Source of the DNA: Chara braunii
Taxonomy: Eukaryota > Streptophyta > Charophyceae > Charales > Characeae
Direction of reading: 5' to 3'
DNA: 30,330 nt
Assembly: GCA_003427395.1 (NCBI GenBank)
Contig: BFEA01000099.1
Span: forward strand, 133,889-164,218
In this document: positions 16,430 to 26,260 of the stretch, piece after piece
How positions within the stretch are numbered: position 1 is the first letter of the stretch
Layout: each line of letters begins with the position of its first letter
Made by a program: the position numbers and the translations under genes
The notes under the pieces: generated by a model
Seen by the model: the letters and a program-made list of their open reading frames with translations, nothing else
The model's database searches: none
Told to the model about the DNA's origin: nothing

Positions 16430-17760
16430 ACGAACCAGAATCAATGTCTGATTGCTCCCCCTTACTGCAAGCCTTGGAAAGAGCCCTCCTTTAGCCTACT
16501 GCGCCTTCCTTGTTCCTCGGTGCGTCCATGGCCACCTCCGACGTTCAAAGGACAATGCAAATGCTCTCATGCCTTCTCCGTCATCTACCGCCAAGCCTGC
16601 TCTTCCTGATGAAGTATCATACCCAACCAGTGCCCTCAAGGGGCCTTTGTTGAGATGCAGCACCAACCGTCAGGATGAAAATGCAAGTTCACGATAGTCA
16701 AAGGGGGATCATCTTCCCGGTTTCCACCTCATTCCTCAAGCCTTGTGACTCCATAGCCTGGCCAGCGTCCCTTCTTTCTCACCTCCATGGCCTAGGACTA
16801 CTACCTCTCCCCACTACACCTCCATAGCCATGGAGCCCAACCTCCAGGAGCTTTGCCACTTATCCTCTTGGCGGAGCAGCAGCATGGCTGCTGCGTGAAT
16901 GAACGGACTGCTCATTGCACCGAATGATATACTTTGGCTGCATGGCCCCCAGCATCTCTAGGATGGGCACAACCTGACTCTACCCGGCCTCCCTTGGGTT
17001 CACTAGGCCTACTGAATGTTTTTGTGTTTGGTGGGACCATGGTCGCAGAGACTGATATCTACCTGCACACCCTGATCCTGGACTTCTCCCGGCCTTCATT
17101 CAGGCCCTGGACCATCATTACTTACCTACCTACTGGACGTCTTCTGGACTCTTCCAGGCCCAAATGACTTGCTGGAAAATCTTTTATGAGCCTCTGACAA
17201 ATTCTACTTATGCCCCTGCCCGCTACATTAACCCCAGTATGTCCCCACCTCTGATCTTCCGTCCTGTCCCTGGCTGTTCCCCCTGTTTTACTTCGTTGTC
17301 CTATCTGAGGCGCAGCCACACAACACAGCCAACACAGGCAGCACACACAGACCCCCAGACTTGAACTCAGGCAAGTGCACAAGACACATAAGTTAGTGGT
17401 AGATCACATACACATTAGGAAACACAGCATATTGCAGCGAACAGATTTGGAATTGGAATTCTCAGAAATTAGGCCAAAAGGACAGCACAAATTTGAGAAA
17501 TCTCATGCAACAGTTTGTGTGTGTCGTTTTGCACATTTATTTCTACGAAGGAGAGGAGCCGTGGTCTGGGAGGAAAACCTCTCTCTCTCTCTCTCTCCAT
17601 GTGTTCAATGCCTCAACAACCCCCAAGCTGAGGCCCAGCACGGTCTGCGCTGGTGGGGGGAGTTCACTAGATAAACATGTGCAGAGGGAGGCTGAGAACT
17701 GGGACTAAGGTGGGGCAAGGTGGGAAGGGAGAACTGATTTGAATGGTGGTCAAGGTTGAA
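16430..17760. other. No gene recognised
   Basis: Moderately GC-rich, low in homopolymers and with several open frames of 60-100 codons on both strands, unlike the surrounding simple repeats. No domain signature was recognised. It may be the 5' part of the retroelement whose reverse transcriptase lies at 18004, but nothing in the sequence proves it. Confidence 0.4.
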
Positions 17761-17908
17761 GATGACTCTGAACAGTGCACAAGTGCATGGGGCTGGAATG
17801 ACAAAGAGGAGACGAGGAGCATATCGCACTCCAGACAAGTCGGTGAAAGTCCAACGAAGCAGTCTGGCACAGTCATGCCTTTCTTTGTTGAGTTATAGCG
17901 AGCATGAC

Positions 17909-17930
17909 AACACAAACACACACACACACG

Positions 17931-17965
<35 letters not shown>
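17909..17965. repeat. (CA)n microsatellite
   Basis: CA repeat with a few CG interruptions (ACGCACGCAC) just upstream of the reverse transcriptase remnant. Confidence 0.95.
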
Positions 17966-17967
<2 letters not shown>

Positions 17968-18003
17968 GGTCTGGACGAGTATATTGCCAAACTTATATCA
18001 ACC

Positions 18004-19140
18004 ATGAGATCAGCACGCAATAATGAGTCTCTGATTGCTGACAGTCTCTCCCAGCTGCGCAGATGGCGCACAGCAGTTCTTTCAAGATGCCAACGGAATT
18101 TTACTGCATCACCGTACCAAGCACCTACTCAAACTGTCTTGTGTGCTGCCAACACATCTCTTCGGCAGCCACGGCAGCAATTAGCTATAGTACCTGTTGA
18201 TAAAACATCACACAACATGGCAATCTGCTGCAAGCGCTGGTACGCATATAAGTAATCACAGCATCCTGACAGTTCCACCTACAATCAAGCATTGGAAACT
18301 GTGGCCAGCATCTGCGTTCGAGGCTGTACATGAACCTGCCACACGACAGGATTCTTAACAAGGTTCTGAATGCTGTTCGTGAAGCACATGATTATGCTTT
18401 GGGGCGGATCTCACAGGGCAGAACGCCAGTACAGATGTACATGACCATAGGATGGGGAGTGGGATATTTCGCATGCATCAGATACCCCCTCGGTGTCAGA
18501 AATAGAGCAACATCTGCGGTGCGTGGTCTCTAATCCTTATCTTTATGCGAGGGATGGCACTCTGCGCGATCAGGTGGTTGGTATCCCTATGGGCACTAAC
18601 GCTGGACCAGAAATTGCCAACCTCGCGCTTCATTGGGACGAAGCACAGTTCATCGATGTTTATCTTTGTCAGCGAGATCTGCATGCTGCGCAAGCATATG
18701 CATTCACATACCGATTCATTGATGACATTCTATCCTGTAAGACATCACCGCTGTCTCCTGCTCGGTATGGTCTTGAGTGGAAAGACACTACTGAGCAAGA
18801 TGGGTCATGTCTTTTCCTTGGGGCAAGAATCCTGGTTCGACCTAATGGCTCAGTTCGCATTGGCGTATTTGATAAGGCCGAGGCCTGGACGTTCCCTGTC
18901 ATACGTTATCCCAGTGCTTCCTCCAATGCCCCGGCTCATCAGCCTGCAGGTGTGCTCACAGGACAACTAACGAGATTTGAACATATATGTAACAATACCA
19001 CGGACTTCAAACTGGCAGTGACTTCCCTGACATGACGTATGCTTGTGTCAGGGGCCATACTCCCAGTGTCCTGGCTCGAGGTTGGACTGCATACGTGCGT
19101 GGCTGGCAGCGTCCGCTACCAACTCGTGTCACGCGACTTT
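18004..19140 (+). pseudogene. Reverse transcriptase remnant (retroelement)
   Basis: Frame 1 encodes a region with LAIVPVDKTSHNMAICCK, then after a frame change VREAHDYALGRISQGRTPVQ. It returns to frame 1 for the palm: QVVGIPMGTNAGPEIANLAL (the G-x-P-M-G loop, about 18580) and YRFIDDILS, where FIDD (18715-18726) is the catalytic motif C box. Downstream FLGARILVRPNG, VIRYPSASSN and GVLTGQLTRFEHIC are thumb-like. A stop at 19033 and a shift to frame 3 (RGWTAYVRGWQRP) follow. The motif A aspartate is not visible. It has at least three frame changes plus stops at 18253 and 19033, so it is non-functional. The family is undecided: non-LTR or Penelope-like are options. Confidence 0.82.
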
Positions 19141-19440
19141 CGAACTAGCCGCATGGTTCGCTGGGCAATTGCTCACCCACTCCCGAAAGCGGATTCTGTG
19201 TGCAGGTCCTCCACCCAACCGCACACAAGAGACCACCACTCACTGCCTGACACCAATGTTGACCACAGCCAGCGTCAGCCCTCCGCATAATCAAACGCAG
19301 CTGGCCTGCCCTCCGCTGTTATCCCTGCTGAAATGGCAGACGCTAATGTCGATATGCCAACTCAGCCAGAGACCATGCCAGCCGCAATAAACAATGTAAA
19401 CGTTACCGAAGTGGCTGTAAGGGTTTAAGGCCAGCATCCT
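19141..19440. other. No gene recognised between RT remnant and low-complexity tract
   Basis: Probably the decayed tail of the RT protein (frames with Pro/Thr/His-rich content), without a motif I can name. Confidence 0.4.
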
Positions 19441-20110
19441 ATCAATACGGTGACTGTTGCTGCTGCTGCTTAAGGTACACCTCCTCCATGCCACTGTTGC
19501 CACCGCCGCCTCCATCCCCAACCCCACCACCCCCACCACCCTCACCACCCCTACCACCACCACCATCACTGCCATTATCATCAGCACCACCGCTACCATC
19601 ATCACCGCCACCCCACGGGCGTCCTTTATTGCAGCATCCCCTCAGTCGTCTGCCTCTTCTTCTTCTTCCTCTTCCCCTACTTCTTCTTCCTCGTCTCCCT
19701 CTTCCTCCCCTCCCTCTGGTACTTCTTCATCATCGACCTTATCATCAACACATTCATGGTCAGATCGGCCGTCACGAAGGCCCTGTCGGCCGAGGATTCC
19801 GCTGTTAGATTGACTGTAACGGATGCCTCTTCGGCGGAGACGTTCCCTGTCTCCATCGCAGCCTCCAAGACAGCGGCCTCGTTTGTCGTTGAATGGCATG
19901 ATCACCGTGCCCTGTGCAGGGGTTAGAGATCTGCTCTGACAACGTGCTCGCAACTGTATGGAACGACCTCGTCGCTCTCAGTATACGCTAGCAAGGAAGA
20001 GTGCACATCGAGTGCGATGCCCGCAATGTGGCGATGATTGCTTCAGTGCTGCAGTCTTATGAGTGCCCCAGACATGAGGTGCAGCTACTTGTGCAGCGTT
20101 TGCACGGCTA
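19440..20110 (+). pseudogene. Unrecognised coding remnant with Thr/Ser/Pro-rich linker
   Basis: An ACC-rich then TCT-rich tract (19490-19745) encodes Pro/Thr or Ser strings. It is followed by a frame reading VTKALSAEDSAVRLTVTDAS and SIAASKTAASFVVEWHDHRA to a stop at about 19926. Another frame reads GRVHIECDARNVAMIASVLQ and YECPRHEVQLLVQRLHG to a stop near 20110. The even composition and absence of low complexity suggest real former coding sequence, lying between the RT and the peptidase-like domain. I do not recognise the domain. Confidence 0.45.
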
Positions 20111-20413
20111 GCAGCCGCCCTGAGCACAAGTGAGGCTGATCAGCTTCCGATTCCCACATCTGGTCCACCCAGTTCTCACCCACCTGACCCGCCCCTTGCT
20201 CATCCACCTAGCCCCGCTCGCTCCCCTATCCCAAATGACAATGACCTGCTCCTGATTACCTGATTGAGGCCCCGGTTGAAGATCATCTCTCTCCGGAGCA
20301 CATATACTCGGAGCCAATTGGTCAAGACCACCACGTCTCCGCCACCTGTGCAACCTTCAGAATCGAACATGTCTCCCCCTGCCGTGAACGGATCCCCCAC
20401 GCAACCTGCGGAA

Positions 20414-20880
20414 TCAGACAATGTCATAGCGCTACAGCGAGGCCGCTGTGCGTACTATGCCATTGATGTATGTCTCCTTGCTTACAATTGTAATCCTTAT
20501 GCTGTTTCTGATTTCGCAGACATTGTTCACTGGATAGATGAAGAGTGCACCGTGCCGTCTGCCCAGAGGACGACAGCGTTGCACCTGGTGTGAACATAGA
20601 AGTCCTGGATATATGGCATTTATGGGTAGGGGACTGCAATTCCAGTCTGCTCCTCAAAACCACGTGCCAGGCAGGGATCCGAATATTGGGGCATATATCT
20701 TATATCGTTCGGGTCATTTCAGTGCTCTTAACTTTGCAGATGATTCATGGAACCTATGGGACAATGGGGGTAGGGTGCACACAGTGGGAAATATTAACTC
20801 TTTCTATCACCAAATGCTGGAGGATCACTCAGTCTGGCTCGTCCATCAGGAACAGTATATCGATGAGCACTTGCAAGCAC
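20414..20880 (+). pseudogene. Josephin-like cysteine peptidase domain, copy 1 (frameshifted)
   Basis: GRCAYYAIDVCLLAYN (candidate catalytic Cys at 20447-20449, frame 2) leads to VSDFADIVHWIDEE. Frame 1 continues PEDDSVAPGVNIEVLDIW. Frame 3 then gives FMGRGLQFQSAPQNHV and IGAYILYRSGHFSALNF (candidate His at 20715-20717), and SWNLWDNGG (Asp/Asn at 20760-20765). The order Cys-helix, Val-Asn-Ile-Glu-Val strand, Gly-His-Phe strand and Trp-x-x-Asp/Asn resembles Josephin-type deubiquitinases. At least two frameshifts separate the candidate catalytic residues. An OTU- or Ulp-type papain-fold peptidase is the alternative. The parallel copy at 23780 supports it as a real former gene. Confidence 0.5.
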
Positions 20881-20928
20881 TGCACCCCCCGGAGAGCAAT
20901 GCGGCTGATTCTACCACGAACAGTGAAA

Positions 20929-21379
20929 GGACCTCTCCACAGGATGGTGGCTGTGCCCTCCCGTTGTTTTGTCGCACAGGTGCAGTTTGGTTGGCATGTA
21001 CACGGCATAGCGTCTGCTCCGAACACTATGAAGGGATGGTCGCTGCCAGCCTCTCACACGAAAACTGTGATCCCCTGTCCTGTGCTCATCCCCCCCCCCC
21101 ACCTGATTACTTGCCCAACATGCCGTTGTGGCCTTGATCTGCCATGCTTAAATAAGGACCTCTCCACAGGATGGTGGCTGTGCCCTCCCGTTGTTTCGTC
21201 GCACAGGTGCAGTTCGGTTGGCATGTACACGGCATAGCCTCTGCTCCGAACACTGTGAAGGGATGGTCGCTGCTAGCCTCTCACACGGAAACTCTGATCC
21301 CCTGTCCTGTGCTCATCCCCCCCACCCCCTGATTACTTGCCCAACATGCCGTTGTGGCCTTGATCTGCCACGCTTAAAT
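20929..21379 (+). repeat. 227 bp tandem duplication of a RING-like unit
   Basis: GGACCTCTCCACAGGATGGT begins both copies (20929 and 21156), and both end at ATCTGCCAxGCTTAAAT. They differ at about a dozen positions. Each copy encodes one RING-like unit. Confidence 0.95.
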
Positions 21380-21676
21380 GACTGTGCACGTCAGTCTCCC
21401 ATACTAATGACATGTCAGCAACATGCCATGTGTCGTCAATGCCTCCAGGAAGCTGTCATAGAAACTATGTGTCTTTATTGCATGGACTATCCTTGGTGCC
21501 ATCAGCCTCCACATCCTCTCCTAGCATGTCCCACATGCGGTGTTGGTCATACGCCTACGGCAACCGCTGACAGATCTCCCTCTTTCTTGCCAGACGAACG
21601 ACGGACACAGCAGTCCGAGGAGGAAAATAGACTTCTATATGAACCACCGGCAGAGCAATGTGCTCATAGTTTAAAA

Positions 21677-21740
21677 CCACCAGGGCGAGCTGTTGCGGAC
21701 CAAATCCTCCACCAGGGCGAGCTGTTGTGGACCAAATCCT
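21677..21740 (+). repeat. 32 bp tandem duplication between RING-like units
   Basis: CCACCAGGGCGAGCTGTTG plus GGACCAAATCCT occurs twice (21677 and 21709). It lies in the linker between units 3 and 4. Confidence 0.93.
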
Positions 21741-22210
21741 GCAGCAGCTGAACACCCTTGCTTTGGACCGATTCTCACTGTAGTCGTCTGCCCATAGAGA
21801 AGGCATAAGTACTGAGGAAGCCCAAGAAAGATGCTCCATGCCGCTTTGCGATGACCTGCCGGAGATTCAACTAGCATGTGGTTTGCATGCCTTGTGCCTT
21901 TAGGATTATGAAGGGATAGTCCATGCGAGTTTTTGTTTCCATACGTACGACGACAGTCAGTACTGTACTCATGTACGGCACCCCAACATGTCATGTCCAA
22001 TTTGTAGACTGGGGCTGGAACGACAATGCCTCTAATTGCGGTCGACGTGCCTCTGTGTTCCTAGCATGTAAGATCCACGTAGCCTGTGACATATGTCTGC
22101 ACTGTACCATTCGATGCATCAACTGTGACTGCAAAAATTGGATGAGGTGCTTCCGTAGCCCACACCCGAACCGGTCCTGTCCGGTCTGTAGGGGTGGCCA
22201 CTTGCCATAG

Positions 22211-22927
22211 GCATCCAACTGCTCCTCAATTCTAGAGTAGTCGGTTCCAGCGGTGAATATTTAGAATTCTGCGAAGCTCGTCGTACACCTCTCCCCTGCC
22301 ATTTGCATGTTGTACTCTATCCTGCACTTAACATTTTTCTTTCCTGCCCTTTGCCCCCACCTCCCCTGCCTTATACTCCTATAGAACTCCGCCTTCTATC
22401 CCTTTCCCTCCACCCTCCCCTCCACTCCCTTTGTGCTACTAACAAATACATACGAATGAGCATCGTTAAGAGAACAGACGATATGAGGACCAGAGATGAA
22501 ATGAACGGAAGTATGAAGACGAAGGACGGACACAAAGATTGTATAAGCCGAAGATCTGAAGTGAAATGAACACGAGTATGAAGGTCTGAAGAGAAATGCA
22601 CAGGAGCATACCTTCCCTCTTACTCTGCCTCCTGAAATAATGTGCAAGTGGGCTGTGAAAGCACACGAGGATGTGGACAGCTGCTGCTCAACCACAATCA
22701 ACGTGGGCAGCCTTGTACGTAAGAGGCACAGCAAAAGGGGAGCTGCAAGAACAATGGAACGTGTACCCCAAGGACAACCAAAAAACTGTCTAATTATAAA
22801 ATTGCTTTAATATGTTGGACATCTCAAATGCTCTTGTTGTCTGCAATAGGACAAAGAGTCAAAGACTGCTTTGATTCTGAATCTATGCATCTGGGTGGAA
22901 TTGGGCCTGTTGTGGGGAAAATGTATA
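22211..22927. other. No gene recognised; possible 3' region of the element
   Basis: Pyrimidine-rich sequence, then GAATGAGCATCGTTAAGAGA and repeated GAAGxxCTGAAGxGAAATG words at 22546-22596. A similar GTGAGCATCAATAAGAGAGA occurs at 28271, also after a pyrimidine-rich stretch, which hints at a shared 3' untranslated segment. Confidence 0.4.
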
Positions 22928-22966
22928 ACACACACACTAAAACACACACACACACACACGCGCACA

Positions 22967-23032
<66 letters not shown>

Positions 23033-23033
23033 N

Positions 23034-23096
<63 letters not shown>
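22928..23096. repeat. (CA)n-(GA)n compound microsatellite with one N
   Basis: CA repeats with a few CG steps run to 23032. A single N at 23033 and then GA repeats follow. The N at the switch marks an assembly join. Confidence 0.97.
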
Positions 23097-23097
<1 letters not shown>

Positions 23098-23169
23098 CCG
23101 GTGCATGCTGCAGTGCCGTGCACGAAAGGTGTGTGTGGATATTACAACGTGTATGTGATTGCATGTGCT

Positions 23170-23377
23170 GCATTGTGCGAAACGTGCACTCACGACTGTC
23201 TTCCTCTCTGTGTTCATGTGTGGATCTAAACAGGCTCATGCTCAAAACATACACTCACAACTGCTTTCCTCTCTGTGTCCATGTGCCTATGAGCAGGCAC
23301 ATGTAGGAAGCATACACTCACGACTGTCTTCATCTATGTGTTTTCGGGCATATGAACAGGTGCTGATTTGGCTATGT
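23170..23377 (+). repeat. ~64 bp tandem repeat, three units
   Basis: ACACTCACGACTGTCTTCCT-like cores begin at 23187, 23252 and 23315. Each is followed by CTCTGTGTTCATGTG-like and AACAGG/GAGCAGG words. The units are moderately diverged. Confidence 0.85.
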
Positions 23378-23779
23378 GTCTGTGGGTGCCAAGCTTCCTT
23401 TTGCAGACTCACCTCACTATGCTTCGGCCAGAAAAAGCACACATGAACTCCGATTCCCGCAGTGTATAAACATTTTTTTGTCCTGTGAGTGCAACATGTC
23501 TGAGGAGGTGCAACCGGCACAGCATTCACAGGCGTCACAGCTGCTCTGTCGCCATGCCCCCCTTCCCTGCAACTCAGCAGGCAACTAACCCTGCCTATGG
23601 TATATCCCCTCTCTGAGATGTGGATAGATATCCTGACCCACTCACATGCACTCAGCAGCTGTCAGCACATGACGCATCTTGTTGCGATAATGGCTCACCA
23701 ATCACGTGATGTCGACACATCCTTGTATCACTCATTGGAGTTTCGCAGCGGCAGCAGAGTGAAGGCCACTGAGCATACT
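23378..23779. other. No gene recognised upstream of locus 2
   Basis: Contains a short frame MSEEVQPAQHSQASQLLCRH at 23496 with a plausible start, but no family signature. It may be the N-terminal part of the locus 2 protein. Confidence 0.35.
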
Positions 23780-24200
23780 TCACTATGAAATAGTATGAAT
23801 GCATGCTCCTCGCTTGCAACTGCAGTGGATGTAGTGTTTTGACTTTGTCGACAGTGTCCCTTGGACAGAAATGGAACGGCAGGTCGTCTTCCCAGAGGAT
23901 GACCGCCCCACGGCGGGTGTGAATATTGAAGTACGATTTCTGGCGTTCGTGGGAAGGTGATTGCAGCTCAAGCCTGCCCCTGAGGATCATGTGCCCGATG
24001 CAGACTTGGTCATGTGTGCATATACCATGCAAGACCCTGGATGCTTCTCTGCCCTCGCTTCAGCATACAACTTGATGAGTCCTGTGGGGCGACATCGTAG
24101 AAGGGGCCACATGGTGGCTGACCTCACCTCCTATCTTGGGAGCTCTGCTCGAGCGGAAGCCATTTTCTTCCTGCTGCTCGTCCAGGAACATTATATGGTT
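23780..24200 (+). pseudogene. Josephin-like cysteine peptidase domain, copy 2 (degenerate)
   Basis: This is a diverged paralogue of 20414-20880. One frame reads FDFVDSVPW, FPEDDRPTAGVNIEV, FVGR-stop-LQLKPAPEDHV, VMCAYTMQDPGCFSAL and ASAYNLMS, parallel to copy 1 word by word. The candidate catalytic His is Cys here (TGC at 24042-24044). The Cys-helix region is unrecognisable apart from a Tyr-Tyr pair, and there are in-frame stops. It is non-functional, but it shows that the frame through VNIEV and the Gly-x-Phe-Ser-Ala-Leu strand was once continuous. Confidence 0.55.
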
Positions 24201-24411
24201 TCATGCTGCACTGGAAAGGCGGGCAAGTTTTGTTGCCTCCTGGAGCCAATATAATCCATTGTTCTCTCTGTCCTGCAACTGATCTGGCTTCCTTGGCCTT
24301 GCTTACTGATGGAGCTCAAGCCGCTGACAATTGCCTGGCAAGCCCCCGACACTGCGTCAGGGAGGGATTCTTCCAGGGGACAACTCCTCCCGTGTCCTGC
24401 CATTCTGTGAT

Positions 24412-24558
24412 CATGCAGGTTTTGGTTAGCTCGTGTGCAACACAACTGCTCTTGGAATGATCGCCGTCAGTGTGTTTTCTGTGAACATGCAGGTTGTGGC
24501 TAGCTTGTGCACAACGTAACTGCTCCTGGAATGATCGCCGCCAGTGTTTGTCATGAAG
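24412..24558 (+). repeat. 74 bp tandem duplication
   Basis: Units starting CATGCAGGTTxTGGxTAGCT at 24412 and 24486 both contain GGAATGATCGCCGxCAGTGT. They differ at about ten sites. The duplicated piece corresponds to part of a RING-like unit. Confidence 0.9.
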
Positions 24559-25173
24559 ATCGCGATGTATCTGCATCGTGTTTTCACCCTTCTTATCCTG
24601 TATGTAGCTGGGGGTTATGGTGGCATGACCTTGAGATACCTGTCTGAACGACTGCCGAGGCCTGTCATCGGATGTCCTTGCATGCTAGCAGCATGCCATG
24701 TGTTGCACTTGTCTTTAGGAGGCACTCCTGTCGAGTATGTTTGTCTGCTGTGTGGGCTACTCACACTTCAGCATCTTTTGCATCCGTCTTGCCCATGTGG
24801 AACCCCTTTCGTCTTTGTCTATTACTGAATCTGCTCCCTCGACACCAGGTGACGCACCGATATTGAAGCCTGAGCTGTCGTGGGACGTGTCTGAAATGCA
24901 GTATGTGGAGGAGCTGCCAACCCCTGTTGCTTGCACCACAGAACCACATTTCACAGCTATTTGACACACTTTCGTTGAACCTGCCCTCATCGTAAGTTGG
25001 TGACTGGATGCAGGTCGGGAGGACACACATTAGCATTGCAAGTTGCTTTTCTGTTCTCGCTGACATTGAGCTGATTTCCGATTGGCATATGATCAGCACT
25101 TCCCCTGTCGAGAACACTCTGATGATGGCATGTTCATGGCAAGGCTATGTTTTGATACGCCTCTCACGAGGTC

Positions 25174-25313
25174 GCCTGCTCCGACGGATCCACACCATCC
25201 TCTCGTGGTATGCCCTTCGTCTAGAGAAGGGCGGTTGCTATGCGCCTGCTCCGACGGATCCACACCATCCTCTCATGGTATGCCCTTCGTCTAGAGAAGG
25301 GCGGTTGCCATGT
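25174..25313 (+). repeat. 70 bp tandem duplication
   Basis: GCCTGCTCCGACGGATCCAC to CTAGAGAAGGGCGGTTGCxA occurs twice (25174 and 25244), with only three or four differences. It covers the C-terminal half of a RING-like unit. Confidence 0.95.
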
Positions 25314-25689
25314 AACTGTAGCCACAGTACCTTAAGCGTTTCTAGCATGTGGAAATCAGGTCGATTGCAAAACCTGTTCCCAGCCTGCCGTCCAACTGCT
25401 GTCGTCGAGATCGGATACACGCTTCTGACGTCTCACCTGAGTCTTCTGTCTTGTCTGTGGTCAGTGTGTAAGGTATGGTAACCCCGCCTCTCTGCTTCCT
25501 GCCACTACGTCTCGAGTCTTGACCCACCTGATGTCCGGTTAACTTGCGATCATTGTTCTCTGTCTCGTGAGCATTGTGAGGATGCGGTCTTTCTTTCTAC
25601 AGTCTCAGCATGCTCTGTATGGTCATCAGCACCACCCCCTCTTACGACAACTCCCAAGAGTAGAAATGCAGTGAGCATTGTTCGCACCA

Positions 25690-25990
25690 GTGCTAAATTC
25701 CCGGTCCGACCGGGGGGTCCACCCCCAACTGGAACCGGGCCGGTGGGACCGGCCGGTCGACCGGTCCGGTTCCCCCCCGGCAGCCTACAGCGCATTGGAG
25801 GGGAAGGCCCGAATCGAATTTTTTTTGGGCCAGGAGGCCCCCACGTGGGTTGTGGGGGCCTCCTGGCCCAAAAAAAAATCTAGGCGCAGGCCTCCCTTTT
25901 TGTTTCGAAAGCGGCGGCCTCTCCGGACCGCTGATCGAGGCAGATCGGCGGCCCAGATGAGGCCGCCGTTTTGAAATTTGGAGGGAGGAG
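25690..25990. repeat. GC-rich dispersed repeat with perfect 25 bp hairpin
   Basis: CCGGxCCGACCGG-type words fill 25699-25790. At 25818-25879 TTTTTTTTGGGCCAGGAGGC with CCCCA pairs perfectly with TGGGGGCCTCCTGGCCCAAA, leaving a 9 base loop (CGTGGGTTG). Related words (GGGACCGGGCCCATCCGACC) occur at 28136, right of the adapter. A strong donor-like CAG|GTAAGT lies at 26208, without an identifiable exon. Confidence 0.75.
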
Positions 25991-26217
25991 GTCGTCCTCC
26001 GTTTCCCGCCTTTGCCCGTCGGCCTCCCCCACTTCCAGTTTCCCGTGGCCTCACCGTCGTCGAATGTGCCAGTCCCGGTCGCCGTCCTCCTTGTCGTCGA
26101 CCATGCCAGCCCCCGTCGCCGTCCTCCTCGTCGTCCGTGGCCGTCGCCACCACCTCCCGTCGCGCGTCGCCCGTCGCCGTCCGTGGCCCGCAGCGCCCGT
26201 CGCACAGGTAAGTCGCC
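25991..26217. repeat. CCGTCGCCGTCCTCCT low-complexity tract
   Basis: Pyrimidine-rich CGTC/GTCCTC words repeat loosely (for example GTCGCCGTCCTCCTTGTCGT, then again with CTCGTCGT). No protein family is recognisable in the open frames. Confidence 0.6.
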
Positions 26218-26260
26218 ATCTTCTTCTTCTTCTTCTTCTTCTTCTTCTTCTTCTTCTTCN
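26218..26260. repeat. (CTT)n microsatellite ended by an N
   Basis: CTT trinucleotide run ending in a single N at 26260, an assembly join. Confidence 0.97.

Larger units (their letters stand above)
20929..22210 (+). pseudogene. Array of five RING-like zinc-binding units, locus 1
   Basis: Five units of about 50 residues follow the peptidase-like domain, at about 20990, 21217, 21403, 21868 and 22055. Examples are LACTRHSLCSEHCEGMVAAS then HPLITCPTCRCGLDL; MTCQQHAMCRQCLQEAV then HPLLACPTCGVGH; LACGLHALCL then HPNMSCPICRLGL; and FLACKIHVACDICL then HPNRSCPVCRGGH. The shared plan is C-x2-H-x2-C-x2-C, a ~20 residue spacer, then H-P-x3-C-P-x-C. This is the second half of a RING finger; the usual first Cys pair is not evident. 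Unit 1 is frameshifted and unit 4 has an in-frame stop. By analogy they could bind E2 enzymes or substrates; that is inference. Confidence 0.6.
24250..25640 (+). pseudogene. Decayed RING-like zinc units, locus 2
   Basis: Remnants align with locus 1 units in the same order. GMIAASVCHEDRDVSASCFH at about 24520-24590 matches GMVAASLSHENCDPLSCAH. CMLAACHVLHLSL then VEYVCLLCGLL and HLLHPSCPCGTPF (24680-24810) match the 21403 unit. HHPLVVCPSSREGRL (about 25190-25240) and its duplicate match the HPLLACPTCGVGH end. LTCDHCSLSREHCEDAV (about 25540-25595) matches LACTRHSLCSEHCEGMV. Frames change between pieces and many Cys are lost. Confidence 0.5.

Noticed and set aside
17101-17120. GGCCCTGG as a possible Gly-Pro-Trp terminus
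   Set aside because: Wrong register (Ala-Leu-Asp) and no Leu-Arg-Arg motif upstream.
18004-19140. Functional reverse transcriptase gene
   Set aside because: At least three frame changes, stop codons and no visible motif A aspartate.
25174-25300. Candidate terminal bZIP exon (LLRRIHTILSW looks a little like LRR...PW)
   Set aside because: It lies in a 70 bp tandem duplication of a RING-like unit, does not end in Gly-Pro-Trp-stop, and has no fitting acceptor.
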